Assembly: GCA_013368375.1 (NCBI GenBank)
Contig: JAACJP010000037.1
Span: 1 to 64,000, forward strand
DNA length: 64,000 nt
DNA from: Tricholomella constricta
Lineage: Eukaryota; Basidiomycota; Agaricomycetes; Agaricales; Lyophyllaceae
Direction of reading: 5' to 3'
The translations under genes were made by a program, and so were the position numbers. The notes under the pieces were generated by a model. That model did no database searches, was not told where the DNA came from, and saw only the letters and a program-made list of their open reading frames with translations. Shown here piece by piece: positions 43,802-54,934 of the stretch. Within the stretch, counting starts at the first letter, position 1. The number at the start of each line of letters is the position of its first letter.

Positions 43802-45277
43802 ATGTCAGTCATGGCCCACAACAACCAAACCAACCTTTCTGAGCAGTTGCAGCTTCTACATGAACTCCAATACTCGGATCATGAGATGCCCTACCAAGCT
43901 GCTGGCAAAATTTACAGCAATAAACAGTTCCGAAACTTGGACACCAACCGGGACGTTCGCCTTCTTGACACAATCGCTGTAGCACTGACCACCGGAAACC
44001 CTGGAGACGTCTTTGCAGCTTCATTTGATAAGCGCCAGCAGGTGCAGCTCGTCCTATCGAAGAATGGACCTCCTACACCTGAGGATGTATCCGCTGCAAA
44101 CGAACTCATTTCTCTTATCGGGAGTCCCTCTGTCGCCGACGCAATCGATCTCTTTCCCTTTCTTATCCGCCGGTGTGGTGTAAATATCGATAAGCGAATT
44201 CATAATCTGCATACATCTATTCAAGATGGAGAGCTCCTCAACGACTTCACGCTGGCACTGCAGGCATACACACCGGAGGCAAATATTCAGGCCGAGTTTC
44301 CTGCAGCTGGTGCAGACATGTTCTTCGAGGATTATCGGAATGCAGTGCCTGCGTTTGCCACTGTATGGGGAGATTTCGTGGAAATGCTCACCAACGAGAC
44401 CGCACAGGGGTTAGATGCGGAAGATGTAGCCTCCTCGGTACAGAAATATGCAGAACTTTTCGTCCTCGCAGACGCTCTTAGGCGCTCTCCTTTCCTGAAA
44501 ACACTCACCGACGACCGCAACCTCTCGAACAAAGATCGCAAGGAGAGGGCAGAGAAAATGAAGCGGCGTCTGGACAAGGTTTGCCAATATATCAGCGGCG
44601 TCTCCCACCTCATCCAGAAAGCCAAGCGCCTCTTCCCGATTCCCCACCGCTGGGTCACGGACACTTTCACTGGCACGGGAGAGGGGGTATTCGACCTTTG
44701 CGATAGTGCTTACGACGCCGTAGCAAATGGACTCGATCAATCTTCTTTATCGCCAGAGACATTGGACAAACTCAACAGACACTTTCCTTCCATCATCGGC
44801 AATTGGGAGAAAAATCATACTGTACATGCATGCATTCACGCTGAACTTCGCATCATCCTCCACTTTGGCCCATCATCGCTCCACGACACCCATGTCCACC
44901 CAATCGGAGTTAGCAAACGAAGCTGCTTCTGCTGCGTGTTGTGGATGGAGTCACACAATCGCATTTTCAGAACGCAGTGGATGACAAGTGGATCCCATGG
45001 GAAGCCGTATGCGAACTGGGCGCTTCCAGGTGCCGCGTGCTCGTATGCCATAGGAGCAGACGGGAGGAGCTCAGTTGACGACGCTGTATTGGAATTGGTT
45101 TCGACACGGTTGACGGATGCTCTGGATTGGCTCTTCCCGGGTCAGAAGAGAATCTCTGATGAGCATGTTTCGAGTGGAGATGACAGTTCTGATGACGGAG
45201 AGGAACCATCGGTGTGGCAACAAAGGGTGGTAGATTTGGCTATCAATCCATTACTTACGTCCGTAGCATACACGTGA
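43802..45277 (+). CDS. OTT_1508-like nucleic-acid-type deaminase, copy 2
   Basis: Single exon, 491 residues from the ATG at 43802 (another ATG four codons on gives MAHNNQTN). The N-terminal two-thirds are helical with no other known domain. The C-terminal deaminase fold has H346-A-E348 (in HACIHAELRII) as zinc ligand and proton shuttle, and C375-F-C-C378 after IGVSKRS as the remaining ligands. The family (Pfam OTT_1508_deam) is expanded in basidiomycetes and was proposed, from memory, to act on nucleic acids in defence or mutation; no substrate is proven. All catalytic residues are present. It starts 160 bp after the hAT element. Beyond residue 470 its C-terminus diverges from copy 1. Confidence 0.85.
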   Translation: MSVMAHNNQTNLSEQLQLLHELQYSDHEMPYQAAGKIYSNKQFRNLDTNRDVRLLDTIAVALTTGNPGDVFAASFDKRQQVQLVLSKNGPPTPEDVSAANELISLIGSPSVADAIDLFPFLIRRCGVNIDKRIHNLHTSIQDGELLNDFTLALQAYTPEANIQAEFPAAGADMFFEDYRNAVPAFATVWGDFVEMLTNETAQGLDAEDVASSVQKYAELFVLADALRRSPFLKTLTDDRNLSNKDRKERAEKMKRRLDKVCQYISGVSHLIQKAKRLFPIPHRWVTDTFTGTGEGVFDLCDSAYDAVANGLDQSSLSPETLDKLNRHFPSIIGNWEKNHTVHACIHAELRIILHFGPSSLHDTHVHPIGVSKRSCFCCVLWMESHNRIFRTQWMTSGSHGKPYANWALPGAACSYAIGADGRSSVDDAVLELVSTRLTDALDWLFPGQKRISDEHVSSGDDSSDDGEEPSVWQQRVVDLAINPLLTSVAYT

Positions 45278-45332
45278 TGCCATGTATGTAGTACGGGCCC
45301 CGCTCGTTCTTTTTCGGGACCATTGCGGGAAA

Positions 45333-45358
45333 TACATCCATCCATCCATCCATCCATA
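45333..45358 (+). repeat. CATC microsatellite
   Basis: TACATCCATCCATCC.. between the diverged tail of deaminase copy 2 and the 3' flank it shares with copy 1. Similar tracts occur at 9619-9637, 41492-41512 and 46470-46485. Confidence 0.85.
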
Positions 45359-45405
45359 GATTGACACAGTTTTGCCGTTGTTTCAGATGCTGAATAAGTA
45401 TATCA
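45357..45405. repeat. Outer edge of the inverted duplication (right)
   Basis: Matches in inverse orientation the sequence at 12262-12300 (TAGATTGACACAGTTTT, one mismatch, then TTGTTTCAGATGCTGAATA). This is the 3' flank shared by both deaminase copies; similarity ends at about 45405 and 12262. Confidence 0.75.
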
Positions 45406-45639
45406 GTGCGGACATTAGTAGTCCAAGGGCGATTCAGGGCGACACGATCCAAAGCTTAAGGCCGAATCGACCACATAAAAAGTCGCTTGAATCGCGCGCA
45501 TCAGAAGATGCAATGTCTCACTCTCACTTGTGCAGAATGCATGAGGTATGTCTTAGTACCCATGAATTACTTGCACACTATTGAAATCCGGTATAAAAGA
45601 ACAGAGTATAACATCCTTGTGTTTTTCCACCAGTCATCA

Positions 45640-46236
45640 TGCTCCGCATAAACAAAGAACTTGAAACCACAAATGGTTCTTATGTGCGTCAAGTTTAGAT
45701 AAATCCAATTCTCGGATATCCTTCATATCATTGACATCGTTCGCCATTTGCAGAGCGGCACGGATATGTGTAGAGTTGCTCTTGCCACCCAGTGCAACGG
45801 TAATGGCGGATAACACAGCGCTTATACCGCCTGCGACCTGCGTGAATGTCAACGCCCTTCTAAAGAAATGAAGAAATACGCACTGCCGTTGTGACCTACA
45901 TAGGCCTTGGGTGGATTGGAAATGACATAGATATCGATCGTAAACAAGCACCGATGATGAAGTTTATTTGCGGTACTCGAGGTATTTATGGCACATAAAG
46001 TGTACGGGACAGGACGAATGAGACTTGAGCTTGAGCGCTTGAGCGCTTGAGCTTGCACCGTGAGCTTTGCGCTTCGACTCGAGCTCCGCGAGCTCGAGGA
46101 TTTTCTCCCTGCAGTGTTCATCCTCAGATTTCTGATCTTCAGCTTCTCCGTTCTCCATATCTCTGTCCTCCTCTTCATTGCCGGCTTCACGCGCCTTCGC
46201 CTGGCTTCTTTCAAACATCCATGGCTCATCCGCCAC
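45640..46236 (-). other. Possible small gene, unrecognised
   Basis: Two minus-strand frames look protein-like. About 46218-46020 has MFERSQAKAREAGNEEEDRD and a charged helix (ILELAELESKRKAHG). 45860-45640 has a possible membrane segment (VAGGISAVLSAITVALGG) and IRELDLSKLDAHKN. They could be exons of one gene between deaminase copy 2 and MSB2. I see no family match, and splice sites are not convincing. Confidence 0.25.
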
Positions 46237-46850
46237 ACTAAGAACAACACAGCTCCTTTATCGAAAAAAACCAACTCCGAGAGAGATCGTTCCATACAAA
46301 ATCATTAAAAAAAGGGTGCAAGTTGCAAAGGCAGGTCAAACAACATCTGGCAAGGGGGGGTGTCGCTTGTCCAGCACGCAACATACGTAATGTATCCCAG
46401 GGAAGAAGCCTAGAGTGACTGAAAATAATTAAATAAAGATGGAGGAGGAGGAGAGCATATAGCAAGAGGCGATGGATGGATGGATGAAACCCAAGCAGCG
46501 CCCATAAATAAATAAACAAACATTTCCTGACGATAACGTCGCCCCGGCACCAAGAAAGACAAGCAGGAGGAAGACTGAAAAAAACAGAGACAGCATCGGG
46601 AGAGAAGAAAAAGTAAAATGGAAGGAGGTGGGGGGACGGGAGGTATACGATGTAAATGCAGGTGCATGATTTTCTGTGCGGCACACACCAAACGTCAGTA
46701 AAACACGTCATACGCCTATCGCGCCAGTCAAATCAGTAGAATCAGAGAGTCCATGCAACCCCCCTCAAAGCGTTGTACAACACCAGTCAAACAAACAGCA
46801 CACCAAACCACAACCACACCACATCACACCACCATATCACAACCAGGGCT

Positions 46851-49149
46851 CTACCAGTTCATACTGCTCTCGCGCAAAATCGGCGCCGAGATCGCAGCAG
46901 GCATCACATTCCTGCGCTGCATCATGTTCTGCGGGCTCGAGCGTGCATCATACATCATCTCATCGCCCCCCTGCAGCGGCTGCGATTGTTGCTGCTGCGC
47001 ATCACCTTGGAAGCCGCGCAACGAGTCCTCCGCATAGTAGAAGCTGCGTCTCCTCGCGCCACCCACACTGTCTTGGTCGAACTCCCGGCCCTCGGGGCGC
47101 GCACCAACGACGAATTGGTCCGGCGGGTCAGAGAGACGGCGATGCGCAAGCTCGCGGCGGCGCTTGATAGAGCGATACACGAGGAATGCCAGGACCAACA
47201 GTGCAATGGCGCCGAGGGCGCTCACAACGCCGATGATCGCATCCTGCCTAGTCTTTCCGCCAGTCGCCGCAGCCCCAGAGGCGCTGCCGCTGCCTGCGCC
47301 ATCATCTTTCGGAGTGAGGTTAGGGTCAGGGACGGCGTTGAGCGAGAAGCCCGAGTTGACGTGGGACGCGAGGGCTTTGGCGACATTGTCGGGGACGCCA
47401 TTATAGAAAGCAGACTGCTTGGCTTTGATTTGGGCGGCAAGGGTATCGACTTGGTCGGAGGGAATGTAGCCGAGCCACATTGTGCCGAGCTGGACAGAGT
47501 CTTGAGCGTTGCGGTACGAGGCGGGGACGTAGACTTGCAGAGCCCATGTTTTGACCTGGACAGCTGTAGGGACGGCAGTACTTTAGATGTCATCGAGTTA
47601 TGGAAAGTGAAAGATACGTACCGGGAACCTGGAGAGCCGTAGCAATGATAGCAGGGAGCCAGGCAAAGATCTGGCTAGAGGAGATCTGGGTGGTCACGAC
47701 GAAGGGCCAGTTGAGCTCTTGGTTGAAGAGGATACTGATCATAGTGTAATCGCTCAAATCCTGGCTCGTGTCCAGCTGGACTCTGGGGTAGATCCTTCCA
47801 GGGATACCAGTGGGCAGCGGCGCAGACAGTATCGAAGACGCTGTGGCAGGGCCCGCCTGGGTCTCTACAGTGGTCGTAGCCTGGTCCGGGTCCGTCAGAG
47901 TCGCCTCGGCCGTCGATGAGGCGATAGAGGTAAAGACGAGCGACGGTTCGGTCAGGATGAACGATAGATCGGAGTTGATGGAAATAGTCGGCGTAGGGGT
48001 AGGTTCTGAGGTGATTGAGACTTCGGTGCTGCTGCTGCTGTTCCCTGGGTTGCTGATGCTGCCAGTGGGGAAGCTGATACTGATGCTGGTGGAGACCGAC
48101 GTCGGGGGCTCGGTGACTGGATCAGAAGCGCTGACGCTGGTGGTGGGGACCGACGTTGGCGGCTCGGTAACTGGCTGGGAAGTGACCGGGACTGACGATG
48201 CATCCGACGTGGGGACGGATGTAGGCGGGTTCGTGACAGGATCCGAAGTAGTATCAGAGGTTGTTACCGGTGGAGGTTCAGAGATCGTTGAGCTCGCGGA
48301 AGAGGACGGCGGAATAAGGATACTCGTCAAGGAAGAGATGATTTCAGATATGATACCTCCACCATCGCTGGTAGACGTCGTCGTCGGGACTGACGTTGGG
48401 ACTGAGGAAGGCGGGGAGGTAATACTATCGGACGTAGATGAGGCAGTGGATGAAGGGGGCAGAAGGATGCTCGTCAAGGAGGTGAGGATGTTTCCATCAT
48501 CAGTCGTCGACGGGGATGCGGTCGCTTCCGAGGTCGGCGCTGAGGTCGGCGCCGAGGTTATATCATCCGAGGCCGACGTCGAGCTCGAGGTTGACTCTGA
48601 GGCGCTTGCAGCGATGGAGGTGGGAGCAAGGATCGAGGTCAACTCACTGACGGCACTGCCAAGAATTCCGGTTACAGGACCCAAGATGCCAGTCGGACGC
48701 GTAGAGGTGGTGACGGTAGCTTCAGAGGTAGTAGTAGCTTTGGTGGAGGTGGTGGCTTCAGTGGTTGATTCCACTGTGGTTGAGGTCTCCGAGTCTGTCG
48801 TGGATGCTGACGTGGATGAGGACGTAGACGAAGACGTGTCGGTCAATTCTTCAATAGTCGAGGACGGAGCTGGCGCAGGTGGCGTTGTTAACGGCAGGTC
48901 GAGTGCGTCCAAGCCCAAGCCATCTGCCACATCGCCTGGGTCTGGTTTAGGGCGGCGATTTCATACGAGAAAACCGAGTGACTCACCAACGAGACCGTTG
49001 AGGGTTCCAGTGAGGGATTGCCTTCTCTGGAGCTTGTTGGAGAGAGAGCGACGGATATGTGAGTTGGGTGGGGGTGAATGGGCGTCAGCAGAGGACAGGA
49101 GAACGAATACAAGGGCGGGGACGAGGAGGGAATAAATAGGAAAGCGCAT
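46851..49149 (-). CDS. MSB2: MSB2-like signalling mucin (osmosensor / surface sensor)
   Basis: Three exons: 49149-48987 or 48986, 48941-47622, 47563-46851. Residues 1-23 (MRFPIYSLLVPALVFVLL..) are a signal peptide. Then comes a Ser/Thr/Pro-rich mucin region of roughly 350 residues with PTSVPT/PPTSV repeats. The conserved juxtamembrane MSB2 domain follows (SILFNQELNWPFVVTTQIS, IFAWLPAIIATALQVP, VKTWALQVYVPASYR, MWLGYIPSDQVDTLAAQIK, SAFYNGVPDNVAKALASHV). A single membrane helix (IIGVVSALGAIALLVLAFLV) is followed by a basic stop (KRRRE) and a cytosolic tail of about 90 residues. In fungi such mucins feed the HOG and filamentation/pathogenesis MAPK cascades via Cdc42/Sho1 after shedding of the mucin domain. 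Introns of 45 and 58 nt; both restore the frame. Apparently intact. Confidence 0.88.
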
Positions 49150-49660
49150 GGCTGCTTTTCTATGGATGCTGGAAAGCAGGACGGCAGGCTAGTTGGACTA
49201 GCTGCCAGGAAGGAGCGTGGAGGTCTGCAGAAGAGCAGAAAATAGAGGGAAGCGCGTTGAAGGAGCAAACGAGAGAAATTCCCATTTCATCACAACCATC
49301 AATCCTATCAATTCACAAATATCACAAACAAACACCCATGTGGTCCACATCTCCCTTCCAAGCCTACAAATACCCCTTACTTACCAGCTCTCTACAGTTC
49401 CCCGGCGTGTTCTCTATCTAGCATTCTTGCTTTTTTCTTCTGAAACACAAACCGGCTTGGGATGGCCGAGGCACTGCGGCCTGATCTTCTCAGGCCCCGA
49501 TGCTCAGGAGGTCATATCATGCCCAAATCTATCAAGGCACTCGTCATGTACTTACTTTGTATCGACCACCTCTGACACTGGCAGTTCGTTGGTGGGGGGC
49601 ACCACACACACCCGCAACACCACCCATCAGTCAGTCCCGTCAAAGTTGGGTGCCATTCTT
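49150..49660. other. MSB2 upstream region
   Basis: Probable promoter and 5' leader of the minus-strand MSB2 gene; CT-rich and TC-rich tracts, no recognised gene. Confidence 0.4.
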
Positions 49661-51358
49661 TCGAAGTTGGACCTCGACTTGCAGATCCCAGGTTCCCTTC
49701 AATGTACCATACATTTCCACCGGGAGTGTGAACGGAAGCTCCGAAACGAGGCCAAGACCATCTTGAACCGCCCCCGTGATCAGTGGATGGGAATAAGAAC
49801 ACTGAACAGTCCACCCAAGTCTCATCAGAGAACTTACCGCGCTCCATCTGGCTGCTCTCTCGCTCCGTCATGTAAGTAGTATTGTCGGTCTTCATGAGCA
49901 GATCACTAGTCGCATTCGACACCCTCGCCCTGGGTGTCGTATAAAGCGTGCTGTGCCCGCCCGTCCTCTCCTCTGTGCGGGCGGCTGATTGGGATCAACA
50001 CCGCACTGCCCGAACTGTGCGTCTCCCCGATCGTGATCATCATCCAGAATTCTTCCGCGTTGGCGACTTACAGGTACCTGCAAATCCCACTGGTAGCCTA
50101 TGGACACGCGCACAAGTGACCTTTACGAGTGCAAGTGGGCTTTGAACGAGACATCCATCGAACAGAGATTCTGTACTCCGCGACGTCGCGGATCTCGTCT
50201 CGCGACCCGTTTCAACTTCAACTTCCCAGGCAAGGAGTGTTTCGATCCTGGTTGGTGGCGCATGTTTGATGAGTGCGAATGGCAGTGCCGGTATCTTGAA
50301 TCACTTGCAGCTCTGTGTGGCCTAAATAAGCACCGCTCTCCGGATCTTTACAACTCATGCCGGTGCCGGCGCTCCAGCCAGTCAATTATGATTTATGATT
50401 TGGACAGTCAGCTGGTAGCGCACCGCTGCTGCGTGATAGGCCTCGCTATATTTGAACCGGTCAAAAATATCTATTCGAGGTCTATGCCTTCGAAACGGTC
50501 TAACGCAGAGCATTGTATCTTCTCTTGTCCAACGTCCTCTCTTGCAACATACTCGTCCTACGGTCTCCTTTTCCCTGTCCAGCTTTTCTTCCCCAATTGT
50601 ATTGAGCTCGTTGATCATTTGTTTTTTCCCTTGTTCTGCTTTTCTTCTCCGCTTTTACTCGAAGCGTTTCTTCGTTCTACATATGGACATGATCTACCAC
50701 TTAAACGGCGACCTCCAATCTCCCACCCGCCTTTTCGTCAGTTTTTCCCAGGCCTATCAACGCTCCGTCCACGACATACCATCAAGAGCTAGAATCTCTC
50801 GACCACGACGCACTGATCTGAACCCTGGGAATCTCCACCGCAGGCCGAACCCGAATCAGCACGGGACGCAGACGCGTAGTCTAAATTAGTCGAAACACGC
50901 GATTGCCTCGTGTAAGTATCATCAGCCCAGGCGTAGAAGCTTTTCTGAACTCATCACTGCACAACAGTTTATAGCCCTGTCAAAGCTGGCATACACACCA
51001 TTGACTCGTTGAACGGCACAAGGCTGCAGCGCTGCAAGGGGCCACGTTTCGTGGTTCCATGTACGCCTGTACACGGAATTCGAAGACCCCAAGGCGCGTG
51101 TCTCCTCTTCCAAGTTCCGTGTGGCGCTTTTGCACGATGACACCTTCCCTAAAGATGTGCTTTCTTGTGCTGTTGAAACGATCTAAATGACTCCACTAGC
51201 AGACAAGTCTTGTCACTTGGGGTAGTCTCTGCGACCGTGCCGTGAGCTGTGAAGTCTTCTTCGACTCCATCTGACATGTGAGTTCCAGAGGGCGGGCTGA
51301 CTCTGACTCGACAAAGAGTTTGTCCATGTGATAATTTAGGCGCCAACGCTCGCTGGAC

Positions 51359-51365
51359 TATAAAT
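51359..51365 (+). promoter_or_regulatory. TATA box of Cys/His-rich gene, copy 1
   Basis: TATAAAT in a conserved block (GCGCCAACGCTCGCTG upstream); the same block and TATAAAT occur before copy 2 at 54467-54473, at similar distance to the ATG. Confidence 0.55.
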
Positions 51366-51494
51366 TTGAGCAGAACTAGTACCATACGAAAGGCAAGGAC
51401 CTCCAACACCAGGTCATAATTCACACCTGACAGGCACACACACCCTTACCCACCACCATCTCCAATTCATCCGCCATTATCCACCATACAAACC

Positions 51495-51780
51495 ATGCCT
51501 TGGTACGCTTTACTCCCTACTCACACTCGTCCACCCGACGCTCACAGTCCTAACCCGGCTCTTCATAAACAGCCCCCGCCGAGAGGGTTCCAGCGCCCCC
51601 CACCGCCTCACATGGGACTGCCTGAAAATGGGACACGCGCAGTTCTGCTTCGAGCATCAGCTGCTCTACGATGCCGGAGGGTCCTGCTCAACCTGCGCGG
51701 CGTCTGCGCGGCGTGCGGCGGAACGCGCACAGGCTATGTTGGCGTTCAAAGAGGTCCAGAAGAAGCGCAAGCCTAAGTGA
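51495..51780 (+). CDS. Small Cys/His-rich protein, copy 1
   Basis: Two exons: an 8-nt first exon ATGCCTTG (51495-51502), an intron of 70 nt (GTACGC..ACAG), and exon 2 from 51573 to the TGA at 51778-51780; 71 residues. The splice is supported because copy 2 has the same structure with a different intron and keeps the exon-2 frame. The protein has WDCLKMGHAQFCFEH and GGSCSTC, giving C-x4-H-x3-C-x2-H and CxxC, which suggests a small zinc-binding module, then a helical Ala/Arg-rich and a basic C-terminus (QKKRKPK). No known family. The unspliced frame reads through but scrambles the cysteines. Confidence 0.6.
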
Positions 51781-52719
51781 CTCTCGATCTCACGGGCTTG
51801 GTTTTCGTCGTTGAGAGATGAACGTTCGTTATGCATAGCTTTCCTTTTGGTCCGCGTCATCAGTATTTGATTCCGTATTCTCCATACTGGCCTTGCTCGT
51901 TCAAGTTGTAGTCGTAGGTCACGTTGTCCTCGTCGTATCAGCTAATGTGAATTTCACTTAGGATTTTGGAAATGTGCAGTAGCATAGTATAAATGAATGT
52001 ATTATCTGTAAGACCCAATGGTAGACCGCACAGGATCAGAGGTCTTTACCGTACTTGCAACGACGTCCAGGGTTTCATGCTGAGCCGCCGCGCCTCATAA
52101 AACCCAATTTTACAAATCGGCTAGCGTGTCTGCGCGGTCCTGACCAAAGACCAGCAAAATGTGTCACCTCGTCTTCCAGTCAAAGAGTCTGGGGACGGAG
52201 TCGAGGAGCTAAAGGCTACAAGTTCCGCGTGAACCTTGAACGGGACGTTGAATTTGGATCCAGGTAGGTGGCGCATGCCAATGCGAGGACGAGTTGTCGC
52301 GGGGCCGCCGTCACGGCGGCGGCAGCCAGCGACCAGTGAACTTCGGTGAATGTGTTCAGATCTGAGTAAAGCCTGTGGTGTGTCGATTGCAGATATCCTG
52401 ATACTTGGCGAGCTTGGATGCGTGGTGGGCGGCGCGTCTTCCGCGCACGCCGGTGCTTATCGTCAGTACCCATATCGTTCAGATTTGATTATATCGATGT
52501 TGTGGAACAATTCGCGATATTAGACAGGGTACAAGGAACACACTTTACACTTTACTTGTTCTTGATCATGATTCACGCAAAGCAACTTGCACAACTGGGC
52601 CACTCCTGACGATTGACGACGGCAATTGCCGCCGCTTCGCCTATCCAAACAAACATACTACTTTTGACCTCGCGGCTTGTTCATACCACCCATCTGCATC
52701 TATAACTCCTCCTCTGTAC

Positions 52720-53240
52720 TAGGGGCGATCCCAGATCTGCCTCGGAGGAAATCTTTCGCTCCTTCAAGCGTTGAATGCGATGCACTTTCTTGATGGGCCT
52801 TGTTCATGCACATGCCCTCTAATTCTCATCGCAGTCATCTCAAAGCCTACCCATAGCTATGATCAAGGCCTCCCATTACGAAGCATTCTCCAATGAAGCC
52901 AATTTTCTTGACATCCAATGTCTTTAAATATCTGACTCAATGACCGCCGGCCATACTTTTCAACCTCCTTTCGTCAAGGTTTGTGACTTTTCGTCCATCA
53001 AGGCTCAGCTACTGCGAACATAAGCCTAATCTATGGCGCACTGGTTCCATCCTGAGAACCATCATTACCCGATCCAATACAGGACCCCGGATCGGACGCG
53101 TACTCCAAGTTTATCAAGGCACCCTCCCAGCCACGCGCCGCGCTTTGCCTCGTGGATCAATCAGTTTGGCTGATCATGACGATTCCACTCCACAATGCCG
53201 GCGGCTTGAATGTTCCATGCGTAGGCTGGCCAACGGCTCG
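52720..53240 (+). pseudogene. Degenerate copy of the unit-2 ORF (55985-56323)
   Basis: Same region as the 112-codon ORF of unit 2, but with an early stop (TGA soon after ATGTCTTTAAATATC) and another TGA where unit 2 has AGG. Supports calling this copy non-coding. Confidence 0.35.
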
Positions 53241-54612
53241 TTCGATGTCAGGACGCTAAGTCGTTGTGCTGTAGACGCATTTTGTGGTCTTATTCACGCC
53301 TGTACTTGGATTTTTGAAGATCGAAAGTGTTTCTCCTCTGCGTGCTTCCGAGGTTGGACCTCGACTCGCAAATCCCTCAATGTACCATACATTTCTACCG
53401 GGAGTGTGAACGGAAGTTCTAGAACGGGGCAAGACCATCTTGAACCGCCCCCATGATCTGTGGATGAATAATTACACTGAACAGTCCATTCTGGTCTCAT
53501 CAGAGAACCTTACGCGCTCCGTCTGGCTGCCCTCGCCCCTCATGTGAGTAGTAATGTCGATCTTGCTTGAACCGCGCAGATCACTAGCGTACTGGACACC
53601 TTCGCCCTGGGCGTCGTATAAAGCCGCCCATACTCTCCTCTGGGCGGGCGGCTGATTGGGATCAAACACCGCACTGCCCGAACTGTGCGTCTCCCTGATC
53701 GTGATCATCATTCAGAATTCTTCCGCGTTGATGACTTACAAATCACTGCAAATCTCACTCATGGCCTATGGGCATGCGCAAGACACCCATCGATCAAAGT
53801 TTCTGTGCTCGGCGACATCGCGGACCTTCAAGTTGTCCCGCGAACCGTTTCAATTTCAACTTCCCAGTCAAGTGGTGTGTCAATCCTGGATGGTGGCGCA
53901 TGTTTGATGAGTGCGAATGGCATTGCCGGTATCTAGAATTGCTTTGCACCTCCGTGTGACCTAAATAAGCGCCGCACTCTGGATCCATACAATTGGTGCC
54001 AGCGCCGGCGCTCCAGCCAGTCAAATATAATTTGAACAGTCAGCTGGTACTAGCGCACCGCTGCTGCGTGATAGGCCTCGCTATATTTGAATCGGTCAAG
54101 AATATCTATTTTGAGGTCTATGCCTTCGACCCAGTCTAACGCAGAGCATCGTACCTTCTCTTGTCCAAGGTCCTCTCTTGCAATATACTCATCCCACGGT
54201 CTCCTTTCCCTGTCCAGCTTTTCTTTCCCACTCGTATTGAGCTCGTTGATCATTTGTTTTTTTATCCTTGTTCTACTTTTCTTCTCCGCACATAAGTACA
54301 ACGCTCGTTAGCTCTTGTACTCGGAGCGTTTCTTCGTTCTACATATGGATATATTCGCTGTGAAGTCTTCTTTGACTCCATTTGACATGTAAGTTCCACA
54401 AGGGCTGACTCTGACTCGACAAGGGGGTTGTTTATGTGATGATTTAGGCGCCAACGCTCGCTGAACTATAAATCTGAGCAGAACTAGTACCATATGAAAG
54501 GCAAGAACCTCCAGCACCGGGTCATATTCCACACCTGACACGCACACACACCCTTATACACCAACAAAACACCACCATCTCCAACTCATCCACCATATCC
54601 ACAATATCCACA

Positions 54613-54934
54613 ATGTCATGGTACGCATTTTCCCTAACTCACATTCGTCCGCCCGATGCTCACACTCGCAACCCCGCTCTTCATTCACAGCACCCGCCGA
54701 CAAGGTTCCAGCGCCCCCCACCGCCTCACATGGGACTGCCTGAAAATGGGACACGCGCAATTCTGCTTCGAGCACCAGTTGCTCTACGATGCCGGAGGGT
54801 CCTGCACAACCTGCGCGGCGTCTGAGCGGCGTGCGGCGGAACGCGCAGGGGCTATGTTGGCGTTTAAACAGGCCCAGTCGAAGCGCAAGCCTGCCAGTGA
54901 CTCTCGATCTCAAGGGCTTGGTTTTCATCGTTGA
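54613..54934 (+). CDS. Small Cys/His-rich protein, copy 2
   Basis: Exon 1 ATGTCATG (54613-54620), intron 54621-54690 (GTACGC..CACAG), exon 2 54691 to the TGA at 54932-54934; 83 residues. WDCLKMGHAQFCFEH and GGSCTTC are conserved with copy 1. The C-terminus is longer (KRKPASDSRSQGLGFHR) because copy 1 stops earlier. Conservation of the protein frame but not of the intron between copies argues for selection on the spliced product. The 5' leader is rich in CCACCA/CCATC, as in copy 1. Confidence 0.6.

Larger units (their letters stand above)
49661..53344 (+). repeat. Tandem segmental duplication, unit 1
   Basis: Collinear with 53347-56411. Unit 1 is longer mainly because of about 550 bp (about 50695-51243) absent from unit 2. 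It contains the first copy of the small Cys/His-rich gene with its TATA box, and flanking sequence alignable along the whole unit. The boundary (..CCTCTGCGTG, then TTGGACCTCGACT) recurs at 49661, 53345 and 56411, as expected for a direct tandem duplication. Confidence 0.8.

Noticed and set aside
12262..45405. The deaminase-flanked block as one giant transposon (Starship-like)
   Set aside because: No captain tyrosine recombinase, no matching target duplication at the outer edges; the interior is explained by independent insertions with their own duplications.
47810..49135. 441-codon plus-strand frame opposite MSB2
   Set aside because: Antisense of the Ser/Thr repeat region; low-complexity Val/Gly/Asp product, no start context.
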